Source: Odontesthes bonariensis | Taxonomy: Eukaryota > Chordata > Actinopteri > Atheriniformes > Atherinopsidae | Direction of reading: 5' to 3' | DNA length: 64,000 bases | NCBI RefSeq assembly: GCF_027942865.1 | Contig: NC_134526.1 | Location: 11,440,284 to 11,504,283 of the forward strand | Part shown: piece by piece, positions 11,846 through 26,600 of the stretch | Numbering within the stretch: position 1 is the stretch's first letter | How the letters are laid out: every line of letters begins with the position of its first letter | Made by a program: the position numbers and the translations under genes | The notes under the pieces: model-generated | Databases searched by the model: none | What the model was told of the DNA's origin: nothing | The model's input: only the letters and a program-made list of their open reading frames with translations

Positions 11846-14544
11846 GTTTATTGCATGTATTTATTGTCCAGGTACCTTCAAATGGTAACCATGCCAGTTA
11901 GTGAACAGAAACAGGTCCAGAAAACAGAATGTGATGGCTGGGCTGCTGGTTAATGACAATTTAAGTTGTACATATTTACATAAATAAGGCAATGACAAAT
12001 ATTTAACAAGAACAACTTTGCAAAATTGAAAAAAAAGAAAAGAAACAAAAGCAGATAAAGCTAGTCCCCATAATTATCTGAAAGTCAGATGTAGACATCA
12101 TTAGCATAGGAATAAAGGCACTCTGCTGTTTATTGTACACATTTTCGCTGATCTTAAATAAGAGAAATTCGCTTTTGGGGCTTTCACAGTAAGAATCAGA
12201 ACAGAGTTGATCCTCTATGTTTCATATGCAATGAAAAAATATATAACTTAACAGGCAAATAATGACCGGAGGCTAACACAACATAAATATATTAAACCAA
12301 TTTAAGTTAGTCATCTAAAAAAGCAGCATCCTTAAAAGAGGAAAATACCATACACTATTTCTGTGAAACGACACATTACAATAAAGCGTTCAAAAATTCA
12401 AGGTCCACTGTCAATTACAGCAGACCACACATCTGTAATTACTTATTCCTCCCAATGAGAGCCAGCACCATGAGGAGGAACGCAATACGAATAAACATGG
12501 TGGCCTTGAATCTTCATGTGTCCTTGCTAAGCGAGCTGACTTTGTGCCAAAACTTTCAGTCTGCAGCTATCCCAGTGCAAAAATGTCATTTACATTGCCA
12601 GATAAAGAAGACAGGAAATGCAAACTGGCTGAGACAGTTTTTCATTCTTCCAATGGTAAGATGATGTAAATATTCTGCAAGCTTCTTAATGTGTTTTTTC
12701 TAAATTTTGCTGATATTTTTAGAGTCAAAACACTACTGTTTCATACACTGTAGGAAAAGCCTTGCACAAGAGATCTTCAGTGTTTTAATGTAGAATACCT
12801 GTAACAAAGTTATAAAACCAGAGCTGCTGCAAAATGGACAAGTCTCATCGTAAAAGGGGTTATGTCAGAGCATCGACTACCATCTACTTTTTCCCTCTTT
12901 GGTGTAAAGTGATCTATCACACATAGATCCAAATGAATTTCCTTCAGGCACAAGATGTAGCTGCAATAAGCTAGAAAAGGCTTCAGATTAGGCATCAGCT
13001 CTTAGTACAACCCCCTTTTTAATTCACTGACCAACTAAGCAGTGATTCAAGGTTTAATGTGGAGATTAAACTAAAAGCTCAACATTAACATGACTGAAAC
13101 TAGATCTGCTTGTTAAAGTGTTCATGTCTACACGTGTCTTAAGTGCAAACAAATTCTGCTAACAATCACTGGCTGAATTAGCACTCTGTGCGACTCTGCC
13201 GGTGGAAAAGCTGCTTTTCTACCTCATGGACAACACTGACTCCTAAAGCAACTTAATGCAGCTCAAACAGTCATTCAGTGTAAACTAAAAATGATTCAGC
13301 TGGTAACAAAAGAGATACTCTCCTTCAAACTTTCATTAGCAATATTTGACAAAAGTTAAAATTTGTAAATTCTTATTTCAAACACCCTGACAGATAATAC
13401 GAAGCCTCAATTTATTCCGAACTTTTCTCTAACATCACCTGTGTCCAATGTGTCCTTCAGTCAGGAAACAAAATTATATATCACCTTGCATAGATTCACT
13501 GTGATTTCCAATCATATCTCTGTCGACAGTATTATTGCAGTTAGTGTCTATTTTTACTCCAAGGCAATTTGCTTTAAATTCAAACTGAACATAGGAAAAA
13601 CAATGTAGTGGGTGAACAGACTCAAACACATATATCAGCTACATCTCCTCCCAGTGTAGACCAAACCAAGATGACCAGAAACATTTGACAGAAATGCAAA
13701 CCGCCCTACAACAAATCACTTTAAAAAACATGAAGAAATCTATTCATATATCAGAAAGGACACTGCCTCTAATTGCAAAATTCTTAGTATTTTTTACATC
13801 TTGCATTTTAAAGGTATTAAAACACCATAAAGATCTCCTAGTGGTGTCAAAAAGGAAGACATAAACATCTTTTAAGAGACATGACTGATGTACTGGATTG
13901 CAGTACTGTACAGGGGTCTCTGTATTTCCGATTACTCGTGGCTCTTTCCCTTAGAGAGCCAATACCAAGACGCAGTCAGTGGTTTATAATGCAATGGACA
14001 AGCAGTCTGAAAGAATGTCAGAAAAAGAAGTTCTGATAAGTATTAAACGCACTTCGAAGAGCACAAACATCCAGAGCCCAGAAGAAACAAACAAGAAATA
14101 CCAGCCCTATAAAAGGATTTTGATCATCTTCAACAGGGGCCACACTGTCATAGAATTGAAAATTTGTGTTTCAAATACTTAAATAGATATAAAATTCTGT
14201 TATTAACACAAACTGTACACATCTGGCATCAGTACATATAAAAATTACAAGTGCAGTTACTTTAAAAAGGAAACCCTTTGATACATCTTTAGCAAAAATA
14301 TGTAGCTTTAGTAGCACTTTTGTTCTTCCTCTAACTCATAAACTTTACAATGCTACATCACACTCCCAACAAGTGAACGAGGTCTTTTTTTTCTTCTAGT
14401 CCGTCACTGCGGTGGCGTTAGCGACCACTCCTTCGATCTTCCATCTCCGCCGGATGACTTCCCTCTGATCTCCACCTGAAAACACCTCCTCGTCACCTTC
14501 AGCTCCTCCTCGGCTCATCCCCTTCCGACTCGTTAACATCCACT
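11846..14544 (-). other. axin1: Probable 3' UTR of axin1
   Basis: This is AT-rich sequence downstream of the axin1 stop codon with no coding frame. Reverse-strand AATAAA signals lie at 11847-11852 and 11860-11865, and another (plus-strand TTTATT) near 12129-12134. Either could be the polyadenylation signal, giving a 3' UTR of about 2.4-2.7 kb. The end is inferred; a shorter 3' UTR is possible. Confidence 0.35.
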
Positions 14545-14671
14545 TCAATCAACTTTTTCCACTTTCCCGATAATCTTTTCCTCGAAGATTGGCAAGACTG
14601 CATCATCTTCACGTACCTCTTCAAACACTACCCCACAGTCAAACTCATCGCTGACCTTCTTGAAATAATAC
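14545..14671 (-). CDS. axin1: axin1 coding exon 10 (end of DIX domain, stop codon)
   Basis: The acceptor is TCTTTTTAG. The exon completes an Arg codon and reads [19 protein letters not shown], ending GKVEKVD and TGA. This is the C-terminal half of the DIX domain, which polymerises head-to-tail with itself and with Dishevelled. The ending is the one expected of vertebrate axin1. It is 127 nt long and in frame with the previous exon. Confidence 0.95.
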
Positions 14672-17600
14672 CTAAAAAGACAAATAGTAAAGTTAATTTG
14701 ACTTTACTGTTACCGACAGGCAGCGCTGTCGTCGTACACAGGTTACAGAGTCAGCGAGAGTCACACCTGTAGTTTCCTTTCTTTGTAAGCAGTTCTTTGA
14801 ACTGGCCAAGTGTGACAACCCTCCCTTTGACAGACGTCCTGTACGGTATCAGCTCCTCGCAGAAGTAGTACGCCACAGTAATGTTTTCACACGGCTGCTT
14901 TTTAGTGGCTTTATGCCTGCAAATGGAAAGCAAAGAAAATGACTTTGAAAATGAGAAGCTTCCTTCGTGCCCATGCCTGTTAAAGTTAGGGAAAATTGTT
15001 CTTCTCATTAAAGGACGCGTGTTTTGGGGTTCAAACAGTGACAACAATTCCCAAATGCACACTACAAGAATGAAAGTTTGTTAAAAGCAGGTCAAACACA
15101 TGGAATGTACCAAACAGAAAGTCTACAGGAAGAATGGACAAAATGTGAAATACGTTCTAGGCAGATTTCTTCCAGATAGTGTCTTATTGGGTCAAGATTG
15201 TACGTCACATGAAGCAGCTGTATACGTCAGAAGTCCTGCAAACACACAACCTAAACAAAACCTCAGAAACTTAAACCATAAATATCTAAACAGCTGAATA
15301 CCAGCAAAGGCTAACTGTATTTTCAAATAAGTTGAGGTAGCTATTTCATTTGAAAAGCTTGCAGTGATTATCAGTGAGATATGTGGCAGTTAGAGTACAT
15401 TTCTAACTTCCTCTGACAGCAGGAGATGTCCTGCAAAGACTTACATTCTGTTTAGTTTGACATCGTGTATTTGTGACTGACGAACTGATATAAAGATATT
15501 ATACAACAGACAAAGTCAAAGAGTGATCAAACTAAAACAAGCTTCAGATTAAAAAAAAAAGCTGAAGTTATCTACTCCCTCTTTATGTCACTGGGGGACA
15601 GGCCAGTCTCCTTCCTCTCCGAAGAGACAGTCAGGATTTTGAAAACCACTGGTCCAAATCAACATAATGAAAAAATAAGTCTTGCTGCTATTATGTCAAA
15701 TCGTTGTCTTGCTTTACTGCCAAACAATATCTAAGAAATTCCAGTCTTACGGTTATCTTTATGAAATCTGAGGTACCTAACGGTTCAGTCAGTGTCTGCA
15801 GCTAACGCTCAGCCCTCGTCAGCCTGATGGGCGGATTCACCCACTGGGGCTGCCATGTAATCCGTCTTTCATCTCTCTCTAACACACTTCAGCCGCTCTC
15901 CTCAGTCTGTTTAGCACCCATCTGAGAAGGCAGTCAAACATCAAACAGTAACGTGTGTCTCACAAGACATCAAAAACTGACCCGATCTTAAATACTCGAA
16001 TCGAGTCTGCCTCTGCGGGAACACAGATAACATACACTTCAACTTCCTCTGCGATCCTTTTTTTTCCGGTCTTCATGGGAAATAAACAAGAGAACTCAAA
16101 GTCTGATTAGTTATTTATGACAGGGTGAATAAATAGAAGCATTTTTACCAGGACCACTGATACTAATTTCACTGGCTGCCTGCTGTCTGTAAAATAACTA
16201 TACACCCACAGTTAAAGATCAATAAGATACTGTATGTAGCCATGGTAAAAATATTTACTACAGGCCATAGGATAGGTGTGCACTCCATTATATCTTTAAC
16301 ATTGAACTTGATGGGGAGAAAACCATTTTTCTGCTTCTTGCTTTTTGTCTGAGCACCTGAATGTACATTATGTACAATATCCACTGTGGAAACTTTCATC
16401 TTCAGTTGATATGGAGTGGGCTCCGAAAGAGAAAACAGAAAAAATCCGACAAGACAGCAGAGAAAACCAAGCTGAAAGGTATAAAATGTGGGGCGCAACA
16501 TGAGAAGTGAGTTGGGGAAGGGTTCTGGGATCATTACAGGTGGAAGACAGTGGACATACCCGGGCTCCGAGAGCTCGCTGTCTGAAACGGCGGGGACCAC
16601 GTTGAGCTGAGGGAACAGTGCAGGTCTGACCGCGGTGCGACCCCTCTGGATCACCTCCATCACATACCTGGGGGATCGAACAACCCCTGTAGTTAGACAT
16701 ACACTGGGCCAAACAATCGCACAGGCCACAGGGCAAAATGATGATTGTGTAGAGAAAACCGGAAGAACTGGCTTCTTCCCTTCTCGCTTAGATTCTGTTG
16801 AAAGATTACACTAATGAACTGCACAGTCTGGCCTCTTACCTTTGCTTCGGCTGTAAGGCTCCAGGTTTTATCTTCTCCTCCTCGAGCCGCCTGCAAACCT
16901 CCTCCAGCTGGATGAGGGGGCTGGGAGCTGGGTTGGGGGGCATGGTGGGGTCCTGGATGAAAGGGTGAGATGGCTGCACGTTGCTGTGCATTTGGACGCT
17001 GAGGCACGGGTGCATCAACCCTGATCTTTCCACAGAGCTGAGGTGGGATCCCTCATGGCATGTGGTCCTCTTGGACCCACTGACACTCCTAAAAGTAAAG
17101 AAGATCAGTGATTAAACCACTGATGGTGACTATTCTTTTAATTTAGCAAGCACAAAAACATGACTGCAAAAGCTTTACTTCCAGTTAACACAACAGAAAT
17201 GTGGCACAGCAGGTTCATGAGTACATACTTGAGCTGCGGATATTTTTTAACTGTAAATATATTTCTTTTAATGATTAACTGTGATCACTGACCCATATGG
17301 ACTCCTCTTGTGCTGAACCATTTCTTTCTGTCCTTCCATCAGCCACAAAAGGATCTTGTGGTTTTTCTCAATCTCCTCTGCTGGCCCTAACATGTCATTT
17401 GGCCGCACTTCTTCACCTTTCTTGAATGCTCTCTTGCACTGTGTACCACTTTTGCTATTGAATAATGGAAAAATACAACTGGTGAGTACAAAAACGAGAG
17501 AGAATACGGGCGTGTGAATGGCAAAAACAAGTTAAAGGTTGTTCCATATCTGTACCCTGTGTGCTCTGTGTGATTGGATCCTATGCCATCTGCGTAGCTG

Positions 17601-20600
17601 CGAGACTTTGAATCGTAATAACTTGTCTCCGTGCTCCAGGGAAAGTTGCCATGCACGCGCATGGCCGCCTCAGCCTCAGCATGCTCTTTGGGCTTCCCCG
17701 TGCCTGTGTGAGGGATGTGATGCAGATTTTTGTGGTGGTACAGGTGGCTCGTCTCTCCCTTGAAGCCGTGCCTTGTCGGATGTTTGCCTTGGCCTGACTC
17801 ACTGATCCCTTTCCCCCCATGGAAACCATCGGGGGAGCGTGACTTGGGAGAGTGGCGGCCCGTCCCTGGAGAGTGGCAGCCAGGCGTTTTCATGACTCGC
17901 TGAACGTGGTCGTCCAAGATGCTCTCAGGGTTTTCCTCGTGAGCATCTCTGAGAAAAGGACCGTTGTAGGGGATGTCAGCGTAACGAGGGTTGTAGTTCT
18001 GCGAATAAGCACTGGAGGGGAGCCTGTGACTGGATAAGGACGGGCCTGTGGACATGGCGGCTTCATCACCGTCCTCCTCCTCCAATCCAAAAACACAAGA
18101 AATCATCATAAAACAAAAACTTATCTTAAACAAAGTGATTAAAAAATATGTTCTAATGGATGATCTAATAATTGAACCGGTAGTTTCCAGTTTGACACAA
18201 CTGAGGTCACTCCACAGGGTTACTTATTTCAACCTGTAGATGGCAGATTTTCATCATACACTTAAAAGTGACTTCTCATTCTTACTACAGAGGTTTAGAG
18301 ACAGACGCATCTGTATCAGTATGCACACGGCGCTTTTTCTGTTGCTCCATGTCATGATAAGTGCAACCGATCCACCGTCAGCTCCGACTGACTGTGACGA
18401 AATCGTGCTCTAACGGAATCTGCTCCGGCGAGATTCACTTGGTGCGGTGCTGCATGCATTCATAATAGGTTATGATAAGGGAGAGGAAGAGGAGGATATG
18501 CTGGGATGAAAGAAAACACAGCAGCAGATGGAGACATTCTGTCATTGCTTGTAACGGTCAAGTTTTAATCCTGATGGCAAAAGGACTGCAGACCACTGTT
18601 CTAAGATATTTAGTGATGCAATGCCTTTCTGGAATAAAAAAAAAAAGCTCAGCCACAGACAACATGCATACTTATTTCCTATTAACATTAACAGCAACTG
18701 GAGGAGTGACCAACATGAGGCTGGACACGTTTTCACTGCTTTCTGTGTAAAGTTTGCTAGCAAATATGGAAAGAAGAGGAGGGAAGACAACAGTGGGCTA
18801 TTGTACCCAAAACGTTTCATGTCAGTTGTGTTAATAATTACATAAACCTTTACTTTAAACATGCCAAACCATGTGAGTTTGCTTTTGGTCTGTACTTATT
18901 ATTTGTTATATTACTGTATCAACGAGAATCTAAGTCTATGTCTGGAAAAACATACACTTAACTTCTTTTTGCCCTCTTTAAGATTTAGCAAAAGATTATG
19001 TATGAGCACAAATATTATTTGGCACATTTTTAAATAATTTGTCGTTTGCGTCTCTGGGTCCCTAAGCTATATACAGATATCTGAACCTAAAACAGATGAA
19101 ATGATCCCCCTCTTTAAAAAAAAAAAAAGGGCAGACATCTAGTTTTCTGCAAGGTGGCTTTAGTGGCAGATGGGAATTTACTGATAGCAATTTAGCTCAT
19201 TTTTAGAAATCCGTGGTCTCTCTATATGAGTGGTAAGAAAATAAATGGTTGCATGTTCTGTTATCTTGTTAACACTCAATAGAAATCTGATTCAGACAAG
19301 CAACGACCATCCTGCTCACATGAGTCTTTTGGACAATAAATTACTAACGTCAGCCACATTCTGTTGCTCTTGTGTGTCCATACGGCCCACTGTTCAGAAA
19401 AATTACATTAAGGGAAGCTCTAATTTCATTCTCGGAGTGCATGACAGAGCTGGGGCAAAACGACGAGTTACTCACATCCTCATGATATCAGAATGTAAAC
19501 CTTGTCCTCACAGCGATAGAAGAGAAACATCCTGCTTTAACCAAATAGGAGAAACCTCAAATCTGACTGAGTTGTACTTCTTTGAGTGTGTGTATTCTTT
19601 TAGAAGACATCTGATATTATTGTTAAAAAGCTAAAACCTAAGCTTGTATTTACTTCTTCTGGTGCCCAGAGTATTTGTTGATGAAGGCTTCTTCTTTCAG
19701 GGCTAGCAACATAAATTGTTCATCTAGAGACTTAATACTTGGCACTGTGTACTGACTGAGATTTCAGATGCGGTAACAGCAACCTTTTCATCACCCTTCA
19801 AGTGGCATCAAACAGACGGCTCACTGTTCCAGGCTTAAAAGGGGCCGAGGGTGCAGGTGCTGCATCTGATTCATCGGCAAAGCCAGATTGCTGACAGGCC
19901 AAGGAGGGAATTCTCCAAACGATTCATAAAGCTTTTTTACTCCCCACCCAAATGGCTGGCCTCATTAGTTTCATTAGGGCCAAATGGATTTTAGTCTCCT
20001 TTGTTTCTGGACATTGTCAAGCTTGATGGCCAGGCACACACCTTGCTGTCTGGCTCAGAGAAAAAAGCCTTACTGGCATCTACTGATACTCTTCAACTTA
20101 CTTTTAAATACTCAGTCGACAGTCTGCTTATCATCAAATCACCGTTACCTCTCCCAGCAGCTGTTAACAGGAGCTTTTCTTGATAACTGGATAAAGGTTC
20201 AGTTCCAGACATCATTTGATTCTCAAGATTTTATGTTGTTATTTTTTTTAGATTTAACAATTAATATCTTGAGCTTCCTGTGCTGCATTTTTCATCATCA
20301 TACCTTTTTATCTCCTGGCCACTAATATCATTTAGCTGGTGCTGACAGTCACATGCTGCCAGCATGACTTGAATGTGTAACATGGAAGAAGCAGTTCTGA
20401 ATCGCAGAACATGAAATTGATAAAGCGGTGAATCTGCTTGTGCTTTAAACATCAGACACTGGTACAGAAATGAAGTGGTCATACCAGTCGTACTCTCTTC
20501 AGCCGCTCCTCCAGTTTCTCCTCAGCCTCCCTCTCCCTCAGTACGCTCTCCAGCCTCCTAATCAGCTCTGCAGCAAACCTTTCCGGTTCCACGTGTATAT

Positions 20601-23600
20601 CCTTTGGAATCCGGTTTGTGCGCTGGAAGAAAAAAATCCCAACTGTAAGCACTCTTTGGATTTTTGTCCCTGCTGTATTACTGTCAAGGACATTTTACCT
20701 TCCTGACACCTCACATCTTGTGAGTGGTTGGAATAGAACATTGAACTGGACAGTGTCGAAATGCTTACGTTTAAAGAGGATTGTAAATTTAAATCTGAAT
20801 GTGCCAGCGACAAAAAATGATCAACACAGAAAATGAATCAAGCTGATTATTTCTTTCTGTTAATGTAAGCTCAACCAATGCTGTATATTCGATCAAATTC
20901 ATGAGCGTGGTGCTGAATCTTTGCATCATGAATATATCCCATATGAATTAGGGTGTCTTTGTTTTCCGATCATCCACTAGATTCAATAACAACCTTTTTG
21001 TTCTGGTTTAGATTTCAAAATGGTGATAAAAATACTGTCATTCTAAACAGCACATTTAATCTCCTTAATAAACACTCAATTGACATGTATTCTGCTTCCT
21101 AACTTAAAGCTGTTAATTCCTGATCTGAAAGCATTTCATAAAAATAAGAAATAAAAATATGGGTAAACAAATCGACATTTCAAACAAAATACTTCCAAGC
21201 CTCGCCATTGTTTTTCTAGCAAAATAGGAAAATGTGAGTTTTGTTTCAGGGATTTGCACTCAAATTCATACTCAATTTATATATCCAAATAGGATGCTAC
21301 ATGCAAAGTTTTAATTTGACTCTTTACTCCCAGGCCTCATTAGGGCTGGGGTTTTCCTACCAAGAGACAGCGTAAGCTGCAGATGGAGGCATCAGGCTGT
21401 CACAGGGGAAGATTCATGTCTGCTAGGCTTCAGCGCACACAGCTTAGGAAGGCATCAAGCTGCATTTAGACAGCCTTCTCTTTCACCATCAGCTATTCTT
21501 ATACTCCATCACAGACGCTGCGACACAGCAGAGCTTAAATATGCACATCTCCGATGGTGGAGCAGAGAAAAATAAGCAGAGACAGACAGCTGCAGAGAGA
21601 GAGGTGTAGAGGCGGAAAGCGAGAGGGAAATAACCCATGAATAACTCACTGGAAAATGAGGTAGTGGCACTCGCCCATTTGCTTTGGCACTTTCGTGCAT
21701 CTCCCGGCGATGCTGTTTGCGGTGTCGGTATGGTGGAACCCCATCTCTGAAATGCACAATAAAGACGTTTTCACAAAACATCCTCATGAATAAAGCACAG
21801 AATTAGCTCTGAAGTTGAAAGCTTCTGGCAACATTTTCGCCTAAAACAAACACCTTGTAAGTCTTGAGTATCCAGTAAAGCAGGACAGGTATTCTCACAG
21901 GATTATGTTGTCCCAGAATGTTATCACATGCAAGAGTCTGTAATTCCATGAGGTATTGGTCATACTGGTTTTCCAACTCCTCTCTGCTGGAAGCTCTGGA
22001 GCAATTAGCTGATAACGGCCTCTAATCCACTCAGCTTCAAACACATTTTTGTCCAGTTGTGGAGGCTGTGAAGGCTCAATTCCCCTCCTCTCCAACTGGA
22101 ATACATTATTTTTTCAAATGTTTCTTCAATAGCAAACGCCTGGCTCTGATTTATTACCATGCCACTGAAGTCCGAGTTTAGCTTAAGCGAACCCAGATAA
22201 CTGGGAACATTAATTTTGGATTCTTATTCGTGTAGAATTGTTAGAGTCAGCAAAATCAAGTTATTGACTACACAATGTCTGACACCAAAACACTGTAGAC
22301 CGTGTGAGAAAATCTTCAGTCCTCCTAACTTTCACTGTGAGAGATCATCGAATATTTAAGTATAGCCGAAATTACTGCACAGACTCTGTCTTGAGGGAAC
22401 TTGAACGGGGACTTTGTCAGATGACGATGAGGTTATAAAATCGAGTTTTTACTAGAGCCCAGTGACAATCTGGAAATGCTTTAAGTAAACGCTAGTTGAC
22501 ATGTAGTCTTCATGGGCTGATTTTTAGTTCCAACTTTTTGTCATGTATCTGCCTATCAAAACAACTAGAAGAAAAAGTGAATGAGAGAAGCTTTCTTTGG
22601 AAGTATAATAATTTACACCTGTACTGTTTTTACAAAAAGATGCCAAAATATGTCATTTCGGAGAATGTACAAAACACAAAGGCCCATTAGAGTCTTCTTG
22701 AGCACATACATGCAGGAGGTATTCCAACCCCAATGGCATTGCCTCGGTGTGTTAGTCGGACTTTGAGAAGCTCAATTTCGTACAATTTCAGTTCGTCTAA
22801 CATGTTCACATGCAGCCTCTGAGTTTGTTAGGTTTTCAGATTAGCAATAAAGAACAATTCTACATTTGTAGCAGGTGAGTTTGTTTAAATGGCCAGAAAG
22901 TACAATTATAGGTTCCAGACTTTCATTTTAACTGTAAAACTGGTTTTCCAGACAAAGTTGAAGCCCGACGCATTCCTCATGACGTTTAAAATGTGTTTGT
23001 GTGTGGTGGCCCATTACGTACACACTGCTGTCTGTGAGGGAAAGAGTGTCTGCGTCACTGGACATGCTCTGCTGCTCACTGTCATTGGCGCTGGTGGCTG
23101 GGGCCATAACATGACCCGTGTTGACATAGTATGGGTTGATGGGCTCCCGCCATGGTGTGTGCCTGCAGAAAAAAAAAAAAAAGGAGAGATACAGAAAATG
23201 CTGAGAGGGAATTTCATTCTCAGAAATGTAGGATTTTTGTAATAGAAATAATCTTGTAAAAAAAAAAATGGCAGTGCACAGCTGTTTTGTCTTTTCTGGT
23301 GAAGCTGAATACAGAAAATTGCTTAATCATTTTTAGACTCTGAGTAACATACTCTAAAGTCCTTAATTGGGTTCAATGCAAAGGATTAGGCCAACATACT
23401 CCAGACATGTTGTTGACCAGTCTTGAAGACTGTACTTTGGCCAGCAACATTGTGTGAGACACATCAAATTCAACACAGGAATAGAGAACGGGGCAGAGTT
23501 ATTGTCCCGATGCAAATTCTTCAGAAAGCATCTATAGAAAGGCTTCATTTGACACCTTTCCCAGCCATTGACTTTGCTCAACATACTTCTCAAAGGGCCT

Positions 23601-26600
23601 TGTATACATGAATTATAGATGTTAGGCATCATTATTCTTTATTCAAATTTGAATTCCCTGAAGCATTTACCCCGAGCTTTCTCCCTGCTTGAAATGCAGA
23701 AGCATCATGAGTTCAAATGAAACCTTTGTGACCATCTGATCTTCATTACCATCCGCATAAGCCTGCGAATATTTATAGCACCAGGTCAGTAAAGACGAGG
23801 CACAAATGAAAAATGAAAAATGCAGCTGTAATTGTAGTGAATATGGCAAGATTTTTTTCATCTGAACGAGAGCCGCAAGGTCAAAGAGAGGAAGTTGTAA
23901 ATCAGTCAGTTGACACAGATCAGGCAACACGGCTCACAGAAACAGCCATTTCATGAAAGTATAATCAAGTTTCATACAATTAGATGTTATTCCAGAAAAC
24001 AAAAACGAATTGAAACAATACTTAGATCTCATTAGGCCGAGATATTGCATCTATGTTGATGCCTCAAACCAAAAAGCATCCTTTAAAGCGTCCTCTGGGA
24101 TTAATGTAGTTCAAATGTCAAGTATTACATCATAAATGACAGTAAATGAATATTGATTTAGCTGTAATCTAAATAGTTAGTTGAGACATTGTTCATGAAA
24201 CATAGATGCTCAGATTTAGCCATATATTAAATCATTAACAACTTCTTTACTTTAAGCATCTGTATAATGGCAATCTTTTTGGTTCATAATTCTATACTGG
24301 GGTCCTCTAAAATGGCTTTACATGCTTTTATGATCATAAACAACCATTTTCTCAATGCTGCAGCAGAAATGGTACTCTTGTCACGCTATGTCTGAAACGA
24401 TTTGCTTCAGCTCCTGTTTCTGTAAGATGCCCTTCTGAAGGCCCAGTCCGATCTGGTCAGCTGATGGTGGACTGCGAGGCCAATGCTTATTCTTAAGGTA
24501 AGGGCTGCTTTGGCAAGCCACTACACAGGTATAAAGACAATGCATTTCCTGAACATGGCTGGACTTAAAAAAAAGGGTTCAGGATCACTCAGCATGACTA
24601 TAGGACACTAGAAGAAGAAAAAAATTGAGTTAGTGAGACCAACACGCCCTGATAATGTGGTTGGGACCACATGTTCGGCACATGCTTCAATGTTCTATTT
24701 TTTTTTGCATCTTTTTATAAAAAAACAATAAGGTATAAGTGTATGTTGATACAGCTGTATTTCCAATAAATTCCTGTCCCTGAAACAGTTCACTCTCCCC
24801 TAATAAAAATCAGATTTTGCTCAGGAGCGGCTGATTCGGCTACACTTCCATACTGGATGATCTCTCACAGGGAGAGTTAGAAGTAGCAGAATATAGTCCA
24901 CAAGCATTGGACATACTTCAGTCACTAACTCGATTGCTATGAATATACACTGGGACATGGACGATCCAATAAATTAGCTGAGCTGAAGTGTAACCGTAGA
25001 TCAAATCAAGTGTGCGTATAAACCATGCTGAATGACTTCTAAGATACAGGATAACTCGCTTTGGAGTGGACTGTGGGGATCTGTTACTTTACAGACCTTT
25101 TATATGAGCAAAACGTTATGCAACACAGAGGGCCAAGAAAAACAGAAGGAAGAAAAAACATAAATTTAATTCAAATTTAAATTATTGTTGAACCACAGAT
25201 GTTTCACCTTAACCAAAGTTAAATTAACAAAGTTTCCTATCTGAAAGTAGAGCCACACGTTTCCATTCATTTGGTGGCTATTTATAATTTAAAGACTGTC
25301 ACCTAACAAATTGTCAATCTTTTTGTGTTTTGCCAAGACTGTTGGAGTAATTCTTGCAGAATGCAATATAATTCAATATAAGTTATACAATGTTATCAAT
25401 AAATCAGTGATACATACAATAATAGTAGGATCCTCAACCTACAAAAAGCCTAATTAGGCTCTTATTCACCAAACTGACGTCAAAAAAAAGAAGAAAACAA
25501 ATCAGACACGGCAGACCCCTCTTGCTGACAACCACCAACTGCAAACTCCAACAAGCAGGACACAACTTTGCAGTTCACAACTGAGCAGGACTCTATAAAT
25601 AATTCAACAATGTGCCAAAAGTACACAAAATATTTGTATAAAGTTAAGTAGTTATCAACTCAGTTGTCTTTATCCATGGTTCTATCTCAGTAATAGCCAG
25701 CTTTAATATGTTTAGACTCAAAAACCTGTTTCAATTTAATGTAATACGTCATATCTATTGCTTTATACACGTGTGGTTTTATAAAACATGCAAGCTTTAT
25801 GCACTGAAAAACAACACAATATAAGTCACAGTTCAATCCCTATTCTAAACAATCAATCAGAATGAGAAACAACTGGGTTAAAAAAGGCTTTACACTTCGG
25901 GGTGAACGAGAAACCTACTGTAAAGTGGTTTTTAGAAAGGTCAAAAAGACCATATAAGCGCAGAACATTTACACCTTAAGAAAAATACTCAAACTGTAGC
26001 CTAATGTGCATGTTGCCAGCCTCATATAAAAACTAGACCATAAAAACTATATATCTAATATACTCCAGTATGAATGTCACCCTCAGCAAAAAGATAAATC
26101 AGGTGTTCCATGTATGTCTCCACGATGCTCTTGCGTGTACACCGTTTTCGAGGGCTTTTGAATCTATTTAAAAACGCAACCTTGATCGATGTCCCAAAGA
26201 ATTTCAAGTCTTGCCTTCTAAAGTTTCGTCCCAGTCGAATGAGAACAAAACTGAACGGTTCTCACTTCAACACTCACTCTGCAAACATTAATGAACATAA
26301 AGGCCATTCTCTTTCATGTCATTTCACTCCTCGGAGCAGATCTGAAAGACTTTTTAATGTCTTCTGTTGCCTGTCTCTGAAGTGATCTGACACAACTGCT
26401 GTAAAACTTAAGTCTCACAAAAGCCCACCGGGCGATGCTAAGAGGCTACTAAAAAAATAAAGCGTGTCTTTTTGTAATTCTACCCAAATGCTTGAATGCT
26501 GAAACAATGATGTGAAAATAAGCACAAACGTCTGCCTCGCTCACAAATTTGAATATGTTCTTCACTGTTTGCCATGCTGATCCTCTGCGATGCCTGTGGT

